Below are positions 8,846-17,397 of a stretch of DNA of 64,000 nt, in pieces. A model generated the notes under the pieces. The model made no database searches and had not been told where the DNA came from. It worked only from the letters and a program-made list of their open reading frames with translations. This DNA comes from Desulfallas thermosapovorans DSM 6562 (GTDB lineage: Bacteria; Bacillota; Desulfotomaculia; Desulfotomaculales; Desulfallaceae), in contig NZ_VNHM01000002.1 in NCBI RefSeq assembly GCF_008124625.1, positions 218,174 to 282,173 on the forward strand, in the 5' to 3' direction. Both the position numbers and the translations under genes were made by a program. The stretch's first letter is position 1. Each line of letters starts with the position of its first letter.

Positions 8846-8875
8846 TTGACAAATTACCGCCATATTTTATATAAT
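8846..8875 (+). promoter_or_regulatory. Sigma-A promoter of yceD-rpmF
   Basis: TTGACA (8846-8851), 18-nt spacer, TATAAT (8870-8875): consensus hexamers just upstream of the yceD gene. Confidence 0.8.
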
Positions 8876-8904
8876 TTTACCTGTTGAACTATGGAGGGGT
8901 GCCT

Positions 8905-9420
8905 ATGCCCTTTTTGGATGTAGAACAATTAAAAAAGGTTAACGGTGAACGCCGGAGAACCGTTTTTACCGGCACGTTGCCGGCACTGCAGGTGGAAGAA
9001 AGTACCTTTGTATTCGTGGAACCCGCGCATTTTGATCTTATGCTGACCAATGTGGGTAACAGCACTATAAATATAGAGGGACAAATACAAACCGCTCTGA
9101 AAGTTCCATGCAGTCGTTGTTTGCATGATTTTGTTCTTAAGTTAAACTCAGATTTTAATGAAACCTATTATGAAAAAAACCAGCCCCAACCGGGCGATAA
9201 AAATGAGGAATGGATCGCCTATTCAGGTGATTGCATAGATATCACACCTGAAGTTTTGGGTTCGGTTTTAATAAACCTGCCGATGCGTTTTATTTGTCAT
9301 GAACAGTGCCGTGGTTTATGTCCTGTATGCGGTATGGATTTGAATGCGCAGCAATGCGACTGCGTGCAGGATGATGTTGACCCGCGCCTGGCTAAACTGA
9401 AAGAATTCTTGAAGTCATAA
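8905..9420 (+). CDS. yceD: YceD/DUF177 family protein
   Basis: A 171-residue member of the YceD (DUF177) family that almost always precedes rpmF; in plants and bacteria relatives are linked to 23S rRNA accumulation, but the biochemical role is unsettled. Two Cys pairs are visible: PCSRCLHDF near 71-75 and the C-terminal CHEQCRGLCPVCGMDLN near 130-145, arranged as a likely zinc site. ATG 8905 follows GGAGGGGT by about 6 nt and was chosen over the upstream TTG at 8884. It is cotranscribed with rpmF 21 nt downstream. Confidence 0.9.
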   Translation: MPFLDVEQLKKVNGERRRTVFTGTLPALQVEESTFVFVEPAHFDLMLTNVGNSTINIEGQIQTALKVPCSRCLHDFVLKLNSDFNETYYEKNQPQPGDKNEEWIAYSGDCIDITPEVLGSVLINLPMRFICHEQCRGLCPVCGMDLNAQQCDCVQDDVDPRLAKLKEFLKS

Positions 9421-9441
9421 ATTAAAGGGGGTGGATGAAGC

Positions 9442-9618
9442 ATGGGTGTACCTAAGAGGAAAAGTTCCAAGCAAAGAAAGCGGCAGCGCAGGGCAAACTG
9501 GAAAATTGAAGCCCCCGAGCTGATCAAATGCCCGCAATGCCACGAGCTGGTTGTACCGCACCGGGTTTGTCCCGACTGTGGCTATTACAAGGGAAGAGAA
9601 GCGGTGGCGGTAAAATAA
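9442..9618 (+). CDS. rpmF: 50S ribosomal protein L32
   Basis: A 58-residue protein starting MGVPKRKSSKQRKRQRR and carrying CPQCHELVVPHRVCPDCGYYKGRE: two CxxC pairs, the zinc-binding form of L32. It is a large-subunit protein. ATG 9442 follows AAAGGGGGTGG. It is placed between yceD and fapR, the usual Firmicute order, and ends at a terminator 15 nt later, so fapR has its own promoter. Confidence 0.97.
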   Translation: MGVPKRKSSKQRKRQRRANWKIEAPELIKCPQCHELVVPHRVCPDCGYYKGREAVAVK

Positions 9619-9632
9619 TGGGGCATTACCAA

Positions 9633-9661
9633 AAATAAGCTCTAATCAGGGCTTATTTTTT
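9633..9661 (+). terminator. rpmF terminator
   Basis: AAATAAGC / GCTTATTT stem with a 10-nt loop, extended by a run of T. Confidence 0.8.
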
Positions 9662-9674
9662 TATGTGATAATGG

Positions 9675-9703
9675 TTGCTTTTTTTTCCCAATTGGGATAT
9701 ACT
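9675..9703 (+). promoter_or_regulatory. fapR promoter
   Basis: TTGCTT (9675-9680), 17-nt spacer, TATACT (9698-9703). The FapR palindrome begins 3 nt after the -10 hexamer, covering the start point. Confidence 0.7.
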
Positions 9704-9706
9704 CAG

Positions 9707-9727
9707 ATTTAGTACCTGGTACTAAAT
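9707..9727 (+). promoter_or_regulatory. FapR operator
   Basis: A perfect palindrome with 10-bp arms ATTTAGTACC and GGTACTAAAT around a central T. The core TTAGTACC/GGTACTAA is the known FapR box of Bacillus and relatives. Its place just downstream of the -10 box, before fapR itself, predicts autorepression relieved by malonyl-CoA and control of the whole lipid operon. Confidence 0.93.
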
Positions 9728-9755
9728 TCGTCAGGTATTTATTAAAAAGGTGTCG

Positions 9756-10349
9756 ATGATGGGCAGAAACAATATGGTAAAGTCAGACAGGCACGAATTA
9801 CTGACAAGATATATAAACGGTAACCCCTTTTTAACAGATGATGATTTAGCGCAGTTGCTGGGGGTAAGCATTCAAACCGTCAGGCTGGACAGGGCGGAAC
9901 TTGCTATTCCCGAAATGAGGGAACGCGTAAAAAAAATGGCCCGGGGAGCCTACCAGAACCTGAGGGCTATTGAAGACCATGAGGTAGTTGGTGAACTGGT
10001 CAATTTGGATATAGGGCATCAGGGTTTGTCAATATTACTGGTTAATGAGGAAATGACACTGCGCAAAACCAGAGTGCTGGACGGACAATATCTATTCGCC
10101 CAGGCTAATTCACTGGCATTAGCCCTTATTGATACCGAAGTGGCCCTTACCGGCACCTCTAAAGTCAGTTTTAAAAGGCCGGTTTTCCGGGGTGAAAAAG
10201 TGGTGGCCCGGGCGGTTATCACACGAAAAAAAGGCAATAAATATATGGTAAGGGTTAGTTCCCATGTTCAGGATGAATTGGTATTTCAGGGGAAATTTCT
10301 AGTGTTTGACCTATCCGAGGAGGTAAACCGGCTTGAAAATAGCTATTGA
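9756..10349 (+). CDS. fapR: Transcription factor FapR (malonyl-CoA-responsive repressor)
   Basis: FapR represses fatty-acid and phospholipid genes and lets go of DNA on binding malonyl-CoA. Residues 15-50 form the DeoR-like helix-turn-helix (FLTDDDLAQLLGVSIQTVRLDRAELAI), and residues about 75-195 form a hot-dog domain (VVGELVNLDIGHQGLSIL, then FAQANSLALALIDTEVALTGTSKVSFKRPVF). The length of about 197 residues is typical. ATG 9756 (or 9759) follows AAAAAGG; a GTG at 9750 is less well spaced. plsX begins 17 nt before its stop, so translation is coupled. Confidence 0.96.
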   Translation: MMGRNNMVKSDRHELLTRYINGNPFLTDDDLAQLLGVSIQTVRLDRAELAIPEMRERVKKMARGAYQNLRAIEDHEVVGELVNLDIGHQGLSILLVNEEMTLRKTRVLDGQYLFAQANSLALALIDTEVALTGTSKVSFKRPVFRGEKVVARAVITRKKGNKYMVRVSSHVQDELVFQGKFLVFDLSEEVNRLENSY

Positions 10350-11355
10350 TGCTATGGGTGGCGATTACGCGCCAAAGGAGATAGTGCGGGGTGCCTGGGA
10401 AGCTTGCCGGGAAACAGGGCAGCAGGTTATTCTGGTGGGCAACCGCAACATTCTGGAAAACGAACTGGATCAACTGGGTGGAAACCATGCCGGTTTGGAA
10501 ATAGCGCACGCTGAAGAGGTTATTGCCATGGATGAGGCACCGGCCGTGGCCGTGCGGCGCAAAAAAAACTCCTCGCTGGTACTGGCCGCAGAGTTGGTTC
10601 GGGATGGCCATGCAGGTGCCCTGGTTGCCGCCGGCAGTACCGGTGCCACCATGGCTGCTGCACTGCTGCGGTGGGGGCGCATACCCGGCATTGCCCGGCC
10701 GGCTGTGGCTGGAGTGTTGCCCACGGAGCGCGGTGTTACCATATTGTTGGACGTAGGGGCTAATGTGGATTGCAAACCCAGGCATTTGGTGCAATTCGCC
10801 ATTATGGGATCCTTATATGCCAATAAGATTTTAGGTATCCAGTGCCCCCGGGTGGGTTTGTTGAACGTGGGCGAGGAAAGTACCAAGGGTAATGAGTTGA
10901 CCCAGGAAACTTATCCACTACTGCAAAAGGCGCCGGTGCATTTTTACGGTAATGTAGAAGGACGGGATATTTTTAAAGGTACCGTTGATGTGGTAGTATG
11001 CGATGGATTTACAGGCAATGTGGTTTTAAAAACCGGCGAGGGACTGGCTGACGTTTTAATGAACATGATTGGCCAGGCCATACAACAAAGTAGTCTGGCT
11101 AAAATTGGGGCTACCTTGACTTTACCCGCGTTAAAAAAGTTAGGTAAAAAATTAAATTACTCCGAATACGGTGGTGCGCCGTTGCTTGGTATTAACGGGG
11201 TGGCCATTGTTTGCCATGGTAGTTCCAAAGCGCTGGCTATTAAAAATGCGGTTTATCGTGCCCGGGAATCCGTGGAAAACGGGCTGATCAGCGCCATCAG
11301 CGACAGCCTTAAAAATACTTCTCTGCACAAGGTGGGATGTGCCGATGGCAATTGA
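10333..11355 (+). CDS. plsX: Phosphate acyltransferase PlsX
   Basis: PlsX makes acyl-phosphate from acyl-ACP for glycerolipid synthesis and is a peripheral membrane enzyme. Signature segments are KIAIDAMGGDYAPKEIV at the N terminus, AGSTGATMAAALL near 98-110, ERGVTILLDVGANVDCKP near 135-152, and VVCDGFTGNVVLKTGEGL near 218-235. TTG 10333 is the start: a GAGGAGGT SD ends about 8 nt upstream and the next residues match the family. The gene overlaps both fapR and fabH, so it is inside one tightly packed operon. Confidence 0.97.
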   Translation: MKIAIDAMGGDYAPKEIVRGAWEACRETGQQVILVGNRNILENELDQLGGNHAGLEIAHAEEVIAMDEAPAVAVRRKKNSSLVLAAELVRDGHAGALVAAGSTGATMAAALLRWGRIPGIARPAVAGVLPTERGVTILLDVGANVDCKPRHLVQFAIMGSLYANKILGIQCPRVGLLNVGEESTKGNELTQETYPLLQKAPVHFYGNVEGRDIFKGTVDVVVCDGFTGNVVLKTGEGLADVLMNMIGQAIQQSSLAKIGATLTLPALKKLGKKLNYSEYGGAPLLGINGVAIVCHGSSKALAIKNAVYRARESVENGLISAISDSLKNTSLHKVGCADGN

Positions 11356-12358
11356 AAAAATCCGCGCTGGTATTGTAGGTGTAGGTACTTATGCGCCCGA
11401 GCGGGTAATAACCAATAAGGAATTGGAACAAACACTGGACACAAGTGATGAATGGATATTTTCCCGGACAGGTATCCGCGAAAGGCGGGTGGTGGCCGAG
11501 GGTGAGGCTACTTCAGACCAGGCACTGATTGCTTCCCGCAGGGCATTGGAGGACGCCGGTGTGCATCCGGAGGAGCTGGATCTTATCATAACGGCCACCA
11601 ATACCCCGGATATGATTTTCCCTGCTACGGGCTGCCTGCTGCAGGACCGGCTGGGTGCGTCCCGGGCCGGAGCTTTTGATTTGCTGGCGGGCTGTACCGG
11701 GTTTATATATGGTGTCATCGTGGGGGCGCAGTTTATTTCGGCCGGTACGGCCAATACCGTTTTGGTAACCGGTGCGGAAACACTATCACGGGTGCTTGAC
11801 TGGGAAGATCGCAATACTTGTGTGCTTTTTGGCGATGGTGCCGGGGCTGTGGTGCTGCGCCGGGTGCCGGACGACCGGGGTATTATATCCACGGTACTGG
11901 GCTCCGACGGCAGCGGGGGTCGCTTTCTTTATCAGCCCGCGGGCGGATCCCGCAACCCGGCCAGTGCCGAGACTGTGGCACAAAATTTACATTATTTGCA
12001 TATGAATGGCCGGGAAGTTTTTAAATTTGCGGTGCGGGCCATGGAGGAAGGTGCTCAAGAGGTGCTGCGCCGGGCCGGGATGACCGGTGACGAGGTGGAT
12101 TTTTTAATACCTCACCAGGCCAATATTCGTATCATAGAACACGCCGCCAAAAGAATGAAGCTGCCCATGGAAAGGGTGGCCGTTAACGTGGATCGTTATG
12201 GCAATACTTCCACAGCATCGGTGCCGCTGGCCTTGGAAGAATCATTAACAAGCGGTAAGATAAAAGACGGGGATAATGTAATTATGATTGGTTTTGGTGC
12301 CGGATTGACCTGGGCCGGCCTGATGATTAAGTGGTACGATTATAAAAAGCAGGGGTAG
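11345..12358 (+). CDS. fabH: Beta-ketoacyl-ACP synthase III
   Basis: FabH condenses acetyl-CoA (or a branched starter) with malonyl-ACP to begin type II fatty-acid synthesis. The Cys-His-Asn triad is visible: Cys in FDLLAGCTGFIYG near 113, His in FLIPHQANIRII near 257, Asn in VDRYGNTSTASVPLA near 287. The N terminus reads IRAGIVGVGTYAPERVITN. ATG 11345 lies 9 nt after AAGGTGG and is preferred over GTG 11339. Length of 337 residues is normal. It overlaps plsX and precedes fabK by 12 nt. Confidence 0.97.
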   Translation: MAIEKIRAGIVGVGTYAPERVITNKELEQTLDTSDEWIFSRTGIRERRVVAEGEATSDQALIASRRALEDAGVHPEELDLIITATNTPDMIFPATGCLLQDRLGASRAGAFDLLAGCTGFIYGVIVGAQFISAGTANTVLVTGAETLSRVLDWEDRNTCVLFGDGAGAVVLRRVPDDRGIISTVLGSDGSGGRFLYQPAGGSRNPASAETVAQNLHYLHMNGREVFKFAVRAMEEGAQEVLRRAGMTGDEVDFLIPHQANIRIIEHAAKRMKLPMERVAVNVDRYGNTSTASVPLALEESLTSGKIKDGDNVIMIGFGAGLTWAGLMIKWYDYKKQG

Positions 12359-12370
12359 GAGGGAAAAGGC

Positions 12371-13315
12371 ATTAGAACACGCATATGCGATTTGCTGGGT
12401 ATAGATTATCCGGTGCTGCAGGGGGGAATGGCTTGGGTGTCCACCGCTGAGCTGGTTGCTGCTGTGAGCGAGGCCGGTGGGTTGGGTATCATTGGCTCGG
12501 GCCAGGCCCCGCCCCAGTGGGTACGGGAGCAGGTGCACAGGGTCAAGGAGTTGACCGGTAAACCATTTGGCGTTAACGTGATGTTGCTATCACCCCACGC
12601 TGAAGAAATTATTCGGTTGTTGGTGGAGGAAAGGGTGGCAGTGGTTACCACCGGAGCGGGTAACCCCGGTAAATATTTGAATTTGCTGCATGACGCCGGT
12701 ATTAAAGTGATCCCCGTGGTATCGTCGGTGGCCTTGGCCAAAAGGCTTGTCCGCTCCGGCGTGGACGCGCTGATTGCCGAGGGTATGGAGTCCGGTGGAC
12801 ATGTAGGGGAGCTTACCACCATGGCTCTGGTGCCCCAGGTGGTTGATGCAGTGGATGTTCCGGTGATCGCCGCCGGTGGTATCTGCGACGGCCGGGGAAT
12901 GGCTGCGGCCCTCATGCTGGGGGCTGAAGGTGTGCAGATGGGCACTCGCTTTATTTGTGCCCTTGAATGTACCGTCCATGAACGGGTTAAGGATATGGTT
13001 ATCAAGGCCCGGGACCGGGATACTATTGTTACCGGGCGTCCCACCGGCCATCCCGTCAGGGTACTCAAGAACAAACTGGCTAAAAAGTTTTTGGAACTGG
13101 AAGATCGCTGTGCCCCTGGTGAGGAATTTGAAAAGCTGGGCGTGGGGCGTTTAAAACAAGCCATGGTGGATGGCGATACAGATATGGGTTCGGTGATGGC
13201 CGGTCAGGTAGCCGCCATGGTGCGGCAGGTGCAACCCGCCCGGGAAATTATTAATGATGTAGTAACCGGTGCGGAAAATATTATTCGTCATATTCGCTGC
13301 AGGGTGGTGGATTAA
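12371..13315 (+). CDS. fabK: Enoyl-ACP reductase II (FMN-dependent FabK)
   Basis: FabK reduces enoyl-ACP with NAD(P)H and FMN and replaces FabI in many Clostridia and streptococci. Family motifs: LLGIDYPVLQGGMAWVS near the N terminus, VTTGAGNPGKYL near 92-103, the catalytic-region EGMESGGHVGELTT near 137-150, VIAAGGICDGRGMAAAL near 163 and GVQMGTRFI near 186. No ATG, GTG or TTG lies where the family starts. AGGAGGG at 12358-12364 is about 7 nt before ATT 12371, and from there RTRICDLLGIDYP aligns with known FabK N termini (KTRITELL type). TTG 12392 is the first conventional start and would cut 7 residues. Confidence 0.93.
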   Translation: MRTRICDLLGIDYPVLQGGMAWVSTAELVAAVSEAGGLGIIGSGQAPPQWVREQVHRVKELTGKPFGVNVMLLSPHAEEIIRLLVEERVAVVTTGAGNPGKYLNLLHDAGIKVIPVVSSVALAKRLVRSGVDALIAEGMESGGHVGELTTMALVPQVVDAVDVPVIAAGGICDGRGMAAALMLGAEGVQMGTRFICALECTVHERVKDMVIKARDRDTIVTGRPTGHPVRVLKNKLAKKFLELEDRCAPGEEFEKLGVGRLKQAMVDGDTDMGSVMAGQVAAMVRQVQPAREIINDVVTGAENIIRHIRCRVVD

Positions 13316-13318
13316 CAT

Positions 13319-14254
13319 ATGCTAGCCTTTATTTTCCCCGGCCAGGGCTCACAGTTTGTGGGCATGGGTAAGCACTTATACGATAAATATGATTTTATCC
13401 GTGAAATATTTGATACAGCCGACCGTGCGTTGGGTTTTGCCCTTACTGAACTGATTTTTGAAGGCCCGGCGGATGAACTGCAAAAAACAGTTAATGCCCA
13501 GCCCGCCATACTTACCGCCAGTATAGCCATGTACCAGCTTATTAAAAGGGCCGGAATTCGCCCCGGGGCAACGGCGGGGCATAGTTTGGGCGAGTATTCC
13601 GCACTGGTGGCGGCCGAAGCTCTTGATTTCAGCGACGCGGTACGACTGGTGCGGATGCGCGGGCGGTTTATGCAGGAGGCGGTACCCCTTGGCCAGGGTG
13701 GCATGATGGCCGTGCTGGGTTTGACTTCCGAGGAAGTGGAGGAAGGCTGCCGCCGGGCCTCTGGTGCCGGCATTGTGGAAGCGGCCAATTTCAACTGCCC
13801 GGGTCAAGTGGTGGTGGCCGGTGAAATGCCCGCCCTGAAAAAAGCCCAGGAGGTATTTAAGAGCATGGGCGCACGGCGTTCAATCTTGTTAAAGGTCAGC
13901 GCTCCCTTCCATAGCAGTATGATGACCCCCGCCGGTGAACGGCTGGTGGCCGAGCTGGCCCGGGTGGAAATCAGGGATCCGGCCATACCGGTGGTGGCCA
14001 ATATTAACGCTGATTATGTAACCACCGGGGAACAGGTGCGGGATGCGTTAATCAGGCAGGTATCCGGCCCGGTGATGTGGGAACAAAGCATGCGCCGGCT
14101 CATGGCCGATGGATATAATATGTTTGTGGAAGTGGGGCCGGGGCAGGTACTCACCGGGTTACTTAAAAAGATAGACAAGCAAAGCCGGTTCATTAATTTT
14201 GACGGTGAGGGGGAACCGGAACGGGTTATTGCCCGTTTGAAGGAGGCGGTATAA
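13319..14254 (+). CDS. fabD: Malonyl-CoA:ACP transacylase
   Basis: FabD loads malonyl groups onto ACP. The sequence opens MLAFIFPGQGSQFVGMGKHLY, has the catalytic serine in GHSLGEYSALVAA near residue 90, the substrate-binding RMRGRFMQEAVP near 115, and the histidine in VSAPFHSSMMTPAGERL near 200. Length of 311 residues is standard. Start ATG 13319 is 4 nt after the fabK stop, and its last base is shared with the fabG ATG (TAATG overlap), so the operon is translationally coupled. Confidence 0.97.
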   Translation: MLAFIFPGQGSQFVGMGKHLYDKYDFIREIFDTADRALGFALTELIFEGPADELQKTVNAQPAILTASIAMYQLIKRAGIRPGATAGHSLGEYSALVAAEALDFSDAVRLVRMRGRFMQEAVPLGQGGMMAVLGLTSEEVEEGCRRASGAGIVEAANFNCPGQVVVAGEMPALKKAQEVFKSMGARRSILLKVSAPFHSSMMTPAGERLVAELARVEIRDPAIPVVANINADYVTTGEQVRDALIRQVSGPVMWEQSMRRLMADGYNMFVEVGPGQVLTGLLKKIDKQSRFINFDGEGEPERVIARLKEAV

Positions 14255-14997
14255 TGGATCTTGGCGGTAAAGTGGCCGTGGTCACCGGGGCTTCCCGTGG
14301 TATAGGACGGGCTGTAGCCCTAGCCCTGGCTGAGCGGGGTTGTCATGTGGTGGTTAACTACGCCGGCAACACCGGCGCAGCCGAGGAAACGGCATCCCGG
14401 GTGCGCGGGCTAGGGGTCCGGGCGCTGGTAATAAAGACCGATGTGGCCGACCAGGAACAGGTAAACGCCATGATGAAGCAGGTGCTACAGGAGTTCGGGC
14501 GTATTGATATACTGGTCAACAATGCGGGCATAACCCGTGATAATCTACTGCCGCGCTTACAGGAACAAGACTGGGATGCAGTGCTAAACACCAATTTAAA
14601 GGGAGCCTACCACTGTGCCAGGGCGGTGTTGCGTCCAATGCTCAAGGCACGCTGGGGGCGCATTATCAACATCAGTTCCGTGGTGGCGTTATCCGGTAAC
14701 CCGGGGCAGACCAATTATGCAGCCGCCAAGGCGGGCCTGATTGGTTTTACCAAATCGCTGGCCCGGGAAATCGGTTCCCGCAATATTACTGTAAATGCCG
14801 TAGCACCGGGGTATATTGCCACGGATATGACCGCCGGTTTAACTGAGGAAAACAAGTCCCAGATGCTAAATAGTATACCGCTGGGCCGGTTGGGCACCCC
14901 TGAAGATGTGGCCGCTGCAGTGGCCTTTCTGGCCGGGGACGGGGCCGGTTATATAACAGGGCAGGTTCTTGTGGTAGACGGCGGCATGGCTATGTAA
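14254..14997 (+). CDS. fabG: 3-oxoacyl-ACP reductase
   Basis: FabG is the NADPH-dependent short-chain dehydrogenase that reduces beta-ketoacyl-ACP. The cofactor motif VTGASRGIGRAVALAL is near residues 10-25, NNAGITRDNLL near 89-99, the catalytic Ser in INISSVVALSGNPGQ near 137-142, and the YxxxK pair in NYAAAKAGLIGFTKSLA near 154-158. The C terminus AGYITGQVLVVDGGMAM is typical. Length of 247 residues is standard. It sits between fabD (1-nt overlap) and acpP. Confidence 0.97.
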   Translation: MDLGGKVAVVTGASRGIGRAVALALAERGCHVVVNYAGNTGAAEETASRVRGLGVRALVIKTDVADQEQVNAMMKQVLQEFGRIDILVNNAGITRDNLLPRLQEQDWDAVLNTNLKGAYHCARAVLRPMLKARWGRIINISSVVALSGNPGQTNYAAAKAGLIGFTKSLAREIGSRNITVNAVAPGYIATDMTAGLTEENKSQMLNSIPLGRLGTPEDVAAAVAFLAGDGAGYITGQVLVVDGGMAM

Positions 14998-15018
14998 ACA
15001 ATGGGAGGGGGTGAAACT

Positions 15019-15252
15019 GTGGCTGATATATTTGAAAAGGTAAAGGAAATAATAGTTGAACAACTGGGGGTAGAACCTGAGGATGTTAAACCAGAGGCTT
15101 CCTTTGTAGATGACCTGGGGGCGGACTCTCTGGATATTGTAGAACTGGTCATGGCTTTGGAGGAAACATTTGATTTGCAGATCCCCGATGAAGATGCGGA
15201 AAAAATCCGCAAGGTGGGAGAAGCCGTGCAATACATTAAGGATCATCAATAA
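15019..15252 (+). CDS. acpP: Acyl carrier protein
   Basis: ACP carries growing acyl chains on a phosphopantetheine arm attached to the serine of [18 protein letters not shown] (Ser near residue 36). The protein is acidic and 77 residues long from GTG 15019, the family length. GTG is chosen because GGGAGGGGGTG ends about 7 nt upstream; the in-frame ATG at 15001 would add six unconserved residues encoded by the SD itself. A terminator follows 7 nt after the stop, which may raise acpP mRNA relative to fabF. Confidence 0.96.
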   Translation: MADIFEKVKEIIVEQLGVEPEDVKPEASFVDDLGADSLDIVELVMALEETFDLQIPDEDAEKIRKVGEAVQYIKDHQ

Positions 15253-15258
15253 AAAGTA

Positions 15259-15291
15259 AAAAGCCCCGCCGGTAAACCGGTGGGCTTTTTT
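15259..15291 (+). terminator. Terminator between acpP and fabF
   Basis: AAGCCC-C-GCCGG / CCGG-T-GGGCTT stem with a TAAA loop and a T6 run. Partial read-through is expected because fabF follows at once with no clear promoter. Confidence 0.85.
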
Positions 15292-15331
15292 GAATCACTA
15301 TATTATTACAGGTTTTCCGGGAGGTTTTGTA

Positions 15332-16585
15332 TTGTTTAAAAGAGTCGTAATTACCGGAATCGGGGCGGTTACCCCGGTGGGAAACAATCTGGATGAATTC
15401 TGGAACAATCTCACCGGCGGTGTCAGTGGTGTAGGAACCATTTCCCGGTTTGATACAACAGGATACAGCAGTAAAATTGCGGCCGAAGTGAAAAATTTCA
15501 ACCCCACGGACTTTATTGACCGCAAAGAGGCCCGCCGGATGGACCGTTTTACCCACTATGCCCTGGCAGCCACCGCCATGGCCGTGGAAAACGCGGGGCT
15601 TGACGTGAGTAAAATAAATGGTGACCGGGCCGGGGTTATTTTGGGTTCCGGCGTGGGAGGCATTGAAACACTGGAAGAACAGCACCGGGTGCTGGCGGAG
15701 CGTGGCCCGGGCCGGGTGAGTCCTTTTTTTATACCGATGATGATTTCCAACATGGCCTCGGGTCGTATAGCCATTAATTACGGTTTGCGTGGCTGCAATG
15801 TAACCACCACCAGCGCCTGCGCATCCAGTGCCAATGCCCTGGGAGATGCCTTTAAAGTGATCCAGCACGGCCAGGCTGATATAATGATCAGCGGGGGGAC
15901 CGAGGCACCCATTACACCGCTGGCCGTGGCGGGCTTTTGTTCCATGAAAGCCCTGTCCACCCGCAATGACGATCCCGCCGGGGCCAGCCGTCCCTTTGAT
16001 ACTGGCCGTGACGGTTTTGTAATTGCCGAAGGTGCGGTAATACTGGTATTGGAGGAAATGGAACATGCACTGGCCCGGGGTGCCGAAATACTGGCTGAGA
16101 TTACCGGGTATGGTGCCTCCTGTGACGCCTATCATATTACCGCTCCTGACCCGGTGGGCACCGGAGCTGTGCTGTCCATGCGTTTGGCTCTGGATGATGC
16201 CGGCCTGGCCCCGGAAGAGGTGGATTATATTAATGCTCACGGCACTTCCACTTCGCTGGGCGATAAATTGGAGACCCTGGCTATTAAAGAGGTTTTCGGC
16301 ATACATGCCAAAAACCTGGCGGTCAGTTCCACCAAGTCAATGACGGGGCATTTGCTGGGGGCGGCAGGCGGTTTGGAAACTGCGGTTTGTGTGCTGGCTA
16401 TTAAAAAGAGCGTGATTCCTCCCACTATTAACCTGACCCACCCTGATCCGGATTGCGATCTGGATTATGTGCCCAACGTCGCCCGCCGGGCTGATGTTGC
16501 GGTGGCATTAACCAATTCATTTGGTTTTGGCGGGCATAATGCCACGCTGGTTATAGAAAGGTTTGTGGCGGAAAGGAACAAATAA
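15332..16585 (+). CDS. fabF: Beta-ketoacyl-ACP synthase II
   Basis: FabF elongates acyl-ACP by condensation with malonyl-ACP. It starts [23 protein letters not shown], has the active Cys in [17 protein letters not shown] near residue 165, and the two histidines in [12 protein letters not shown] near 303 and [16 protein letters not shown] near 340. TTG 15332 is used because CCGGGAGG ends 7 nt before; the frame is open to 15290 but those residues overlap the terminator. The resulting 417 residues fit the family. rnc begins 1 nt after its stop. Confidence 0.97.
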   Translation: MFKRVVITGIGAVTPVGNNLDEFWNNLTGGVSGVGTISRFDTTGYSSKIAAEVKNFNPTDFIDRKEARRMDRFTHYALAATAMAVENAGLDVSKINGDRAGVILGSGVGGIETLEEQHRVLAERGPGRVSPFFIPMMISNMASGRIAINYGLRGCNVTTTSACASSANALGDAFKVIQHGQADIMISGGTEAPITPLAVAGFCSMKALSTRNDDPAGASRPFDTGRDGFVIAEGAVILVLEEMEHALARGAEILAEITGYGASCDAYHITAPDPVGTGAVLSMRLALDDAGLAPEEVDYINAHGTSTSLGDKLETLAIKEVFGIHAKNLAVSSTKSMTGHLLGAAGGLETAVCVLAIKKSVIPPTINLTHPDPDCDLDYVPNVARRADVAVALTNSFGFGGHNATLVIERFVAERNK

Positions 16586-16586
16586 C

Positions 16587-17294
16587 ATGGAGCGTTTTAG
16601 CGACATAATTGATGATTTACAAAGGAAGGTGCACTTCGTTTGGCGTAACCCTGAGCTGTTGCGCCTGGCGCTGGTGCACAGCTCTTTTACATATGAAAAC
16701 AAAGGCCGGGCGGAGCAAAACAATGAGCGATTGGAGTTTCTGGGTGACGCTGTATTGGAATTAATTATCAGCGATTACTACTATCACCTGTTTCCCCATA
16801 AGACGGAGGGTGAGCTCACCAAAATGCGTGCATTAACGGTATGCGAACCATCCCTGGCTGCGGTGGCCAGCCGGCTGGAACTGGGCCGGTATTTGTTTAT
16901 GGGGCGGGGTGAGGAGCGCTCCGGTGGGCGGGAAAGGCCTTCCTTACTGGCGGATGCCTTTGAAGCCCTGCTGGGTTCGGTGTACCTGGATGCCGGTTTG
17001 GATGAGGCCCGCCGGGTGGCGTTGCAGCAGCTGGCCGACATTATCGAAGAGGTCAAATCAGGTCAGTCAATGCGTGATTATAAAACCGATTTGCAGGAAA
17101 TATTACAGCGGAAAAGTGCTGACCCCATCCATTACCTTATTATTGATGAACAAGGCCCTGATCATGATAAAATATTTACGGCGGCGGTGGAATACCGGGG
17201 TAAAAGATTGGGCTGGGGGCGGGGCCGGCAAAAAAAAGAAGCGGAACAGCAAGCGGCCAAGATGGCGCTGGAAAAATATGCACGCGAAATATAG
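16587..17294 (+). CDS. rnc: Ribonuclease III
   Basis: RNase III cuts double-stranded RNA, including the 30S rRNA precursor. The signature NERLEFLGDAVLELIISDYYY is near residues 43-63, with the second acidic cluster in LLADAFEALLGSVYLD near 115-130. A C-terminal double-stranded-RNA-binding domain (DYKTDLQEILQRKS... KKEAEQQAAKMALEKY) covers about 160-232. ATG 16587 follows GGAAAGGA by 8 nt; 235 residues is the normal size. Its place after fabF and before ftsY is conserved in Firmicutes. Confidence 0.97.
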   Translation: MERFSDIIDDLQRKVHFVWRNPELLRLALVHSSFTYENKGRAEQNNERLEFLGDAVLELIISDYYYHLFPHKTEGELTKMRALTVCEPSLAAVASRLELGRYLFMGRGEERSGGRERPSLLADAFEALLGSVYLDAGLDEARRVALQQLADIIEEVKSGQSMRDYKTDLQEILQRKSADPIHYLIIDEQGPDHDKIFTAAVEYRGKRLGWGRGRQKKEAEQQAAKMALEKYAREI

Positions 17295-17397
17295 TGTAGC
17301 CATGTGGAATGTTCAACAGTAATTAATATGACATGACGACTATTTTGCACTAATGTTATATAATATGTTACATCGAGCAAGCCGGGGGGTATTTAAA

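Noticed and set aside
15236..16306. 356-residue minus-strand frame inside fabF
   Set aside because: Antisense shadow of fabF; low-complexity His/Gly-rich sequence with no known motif.
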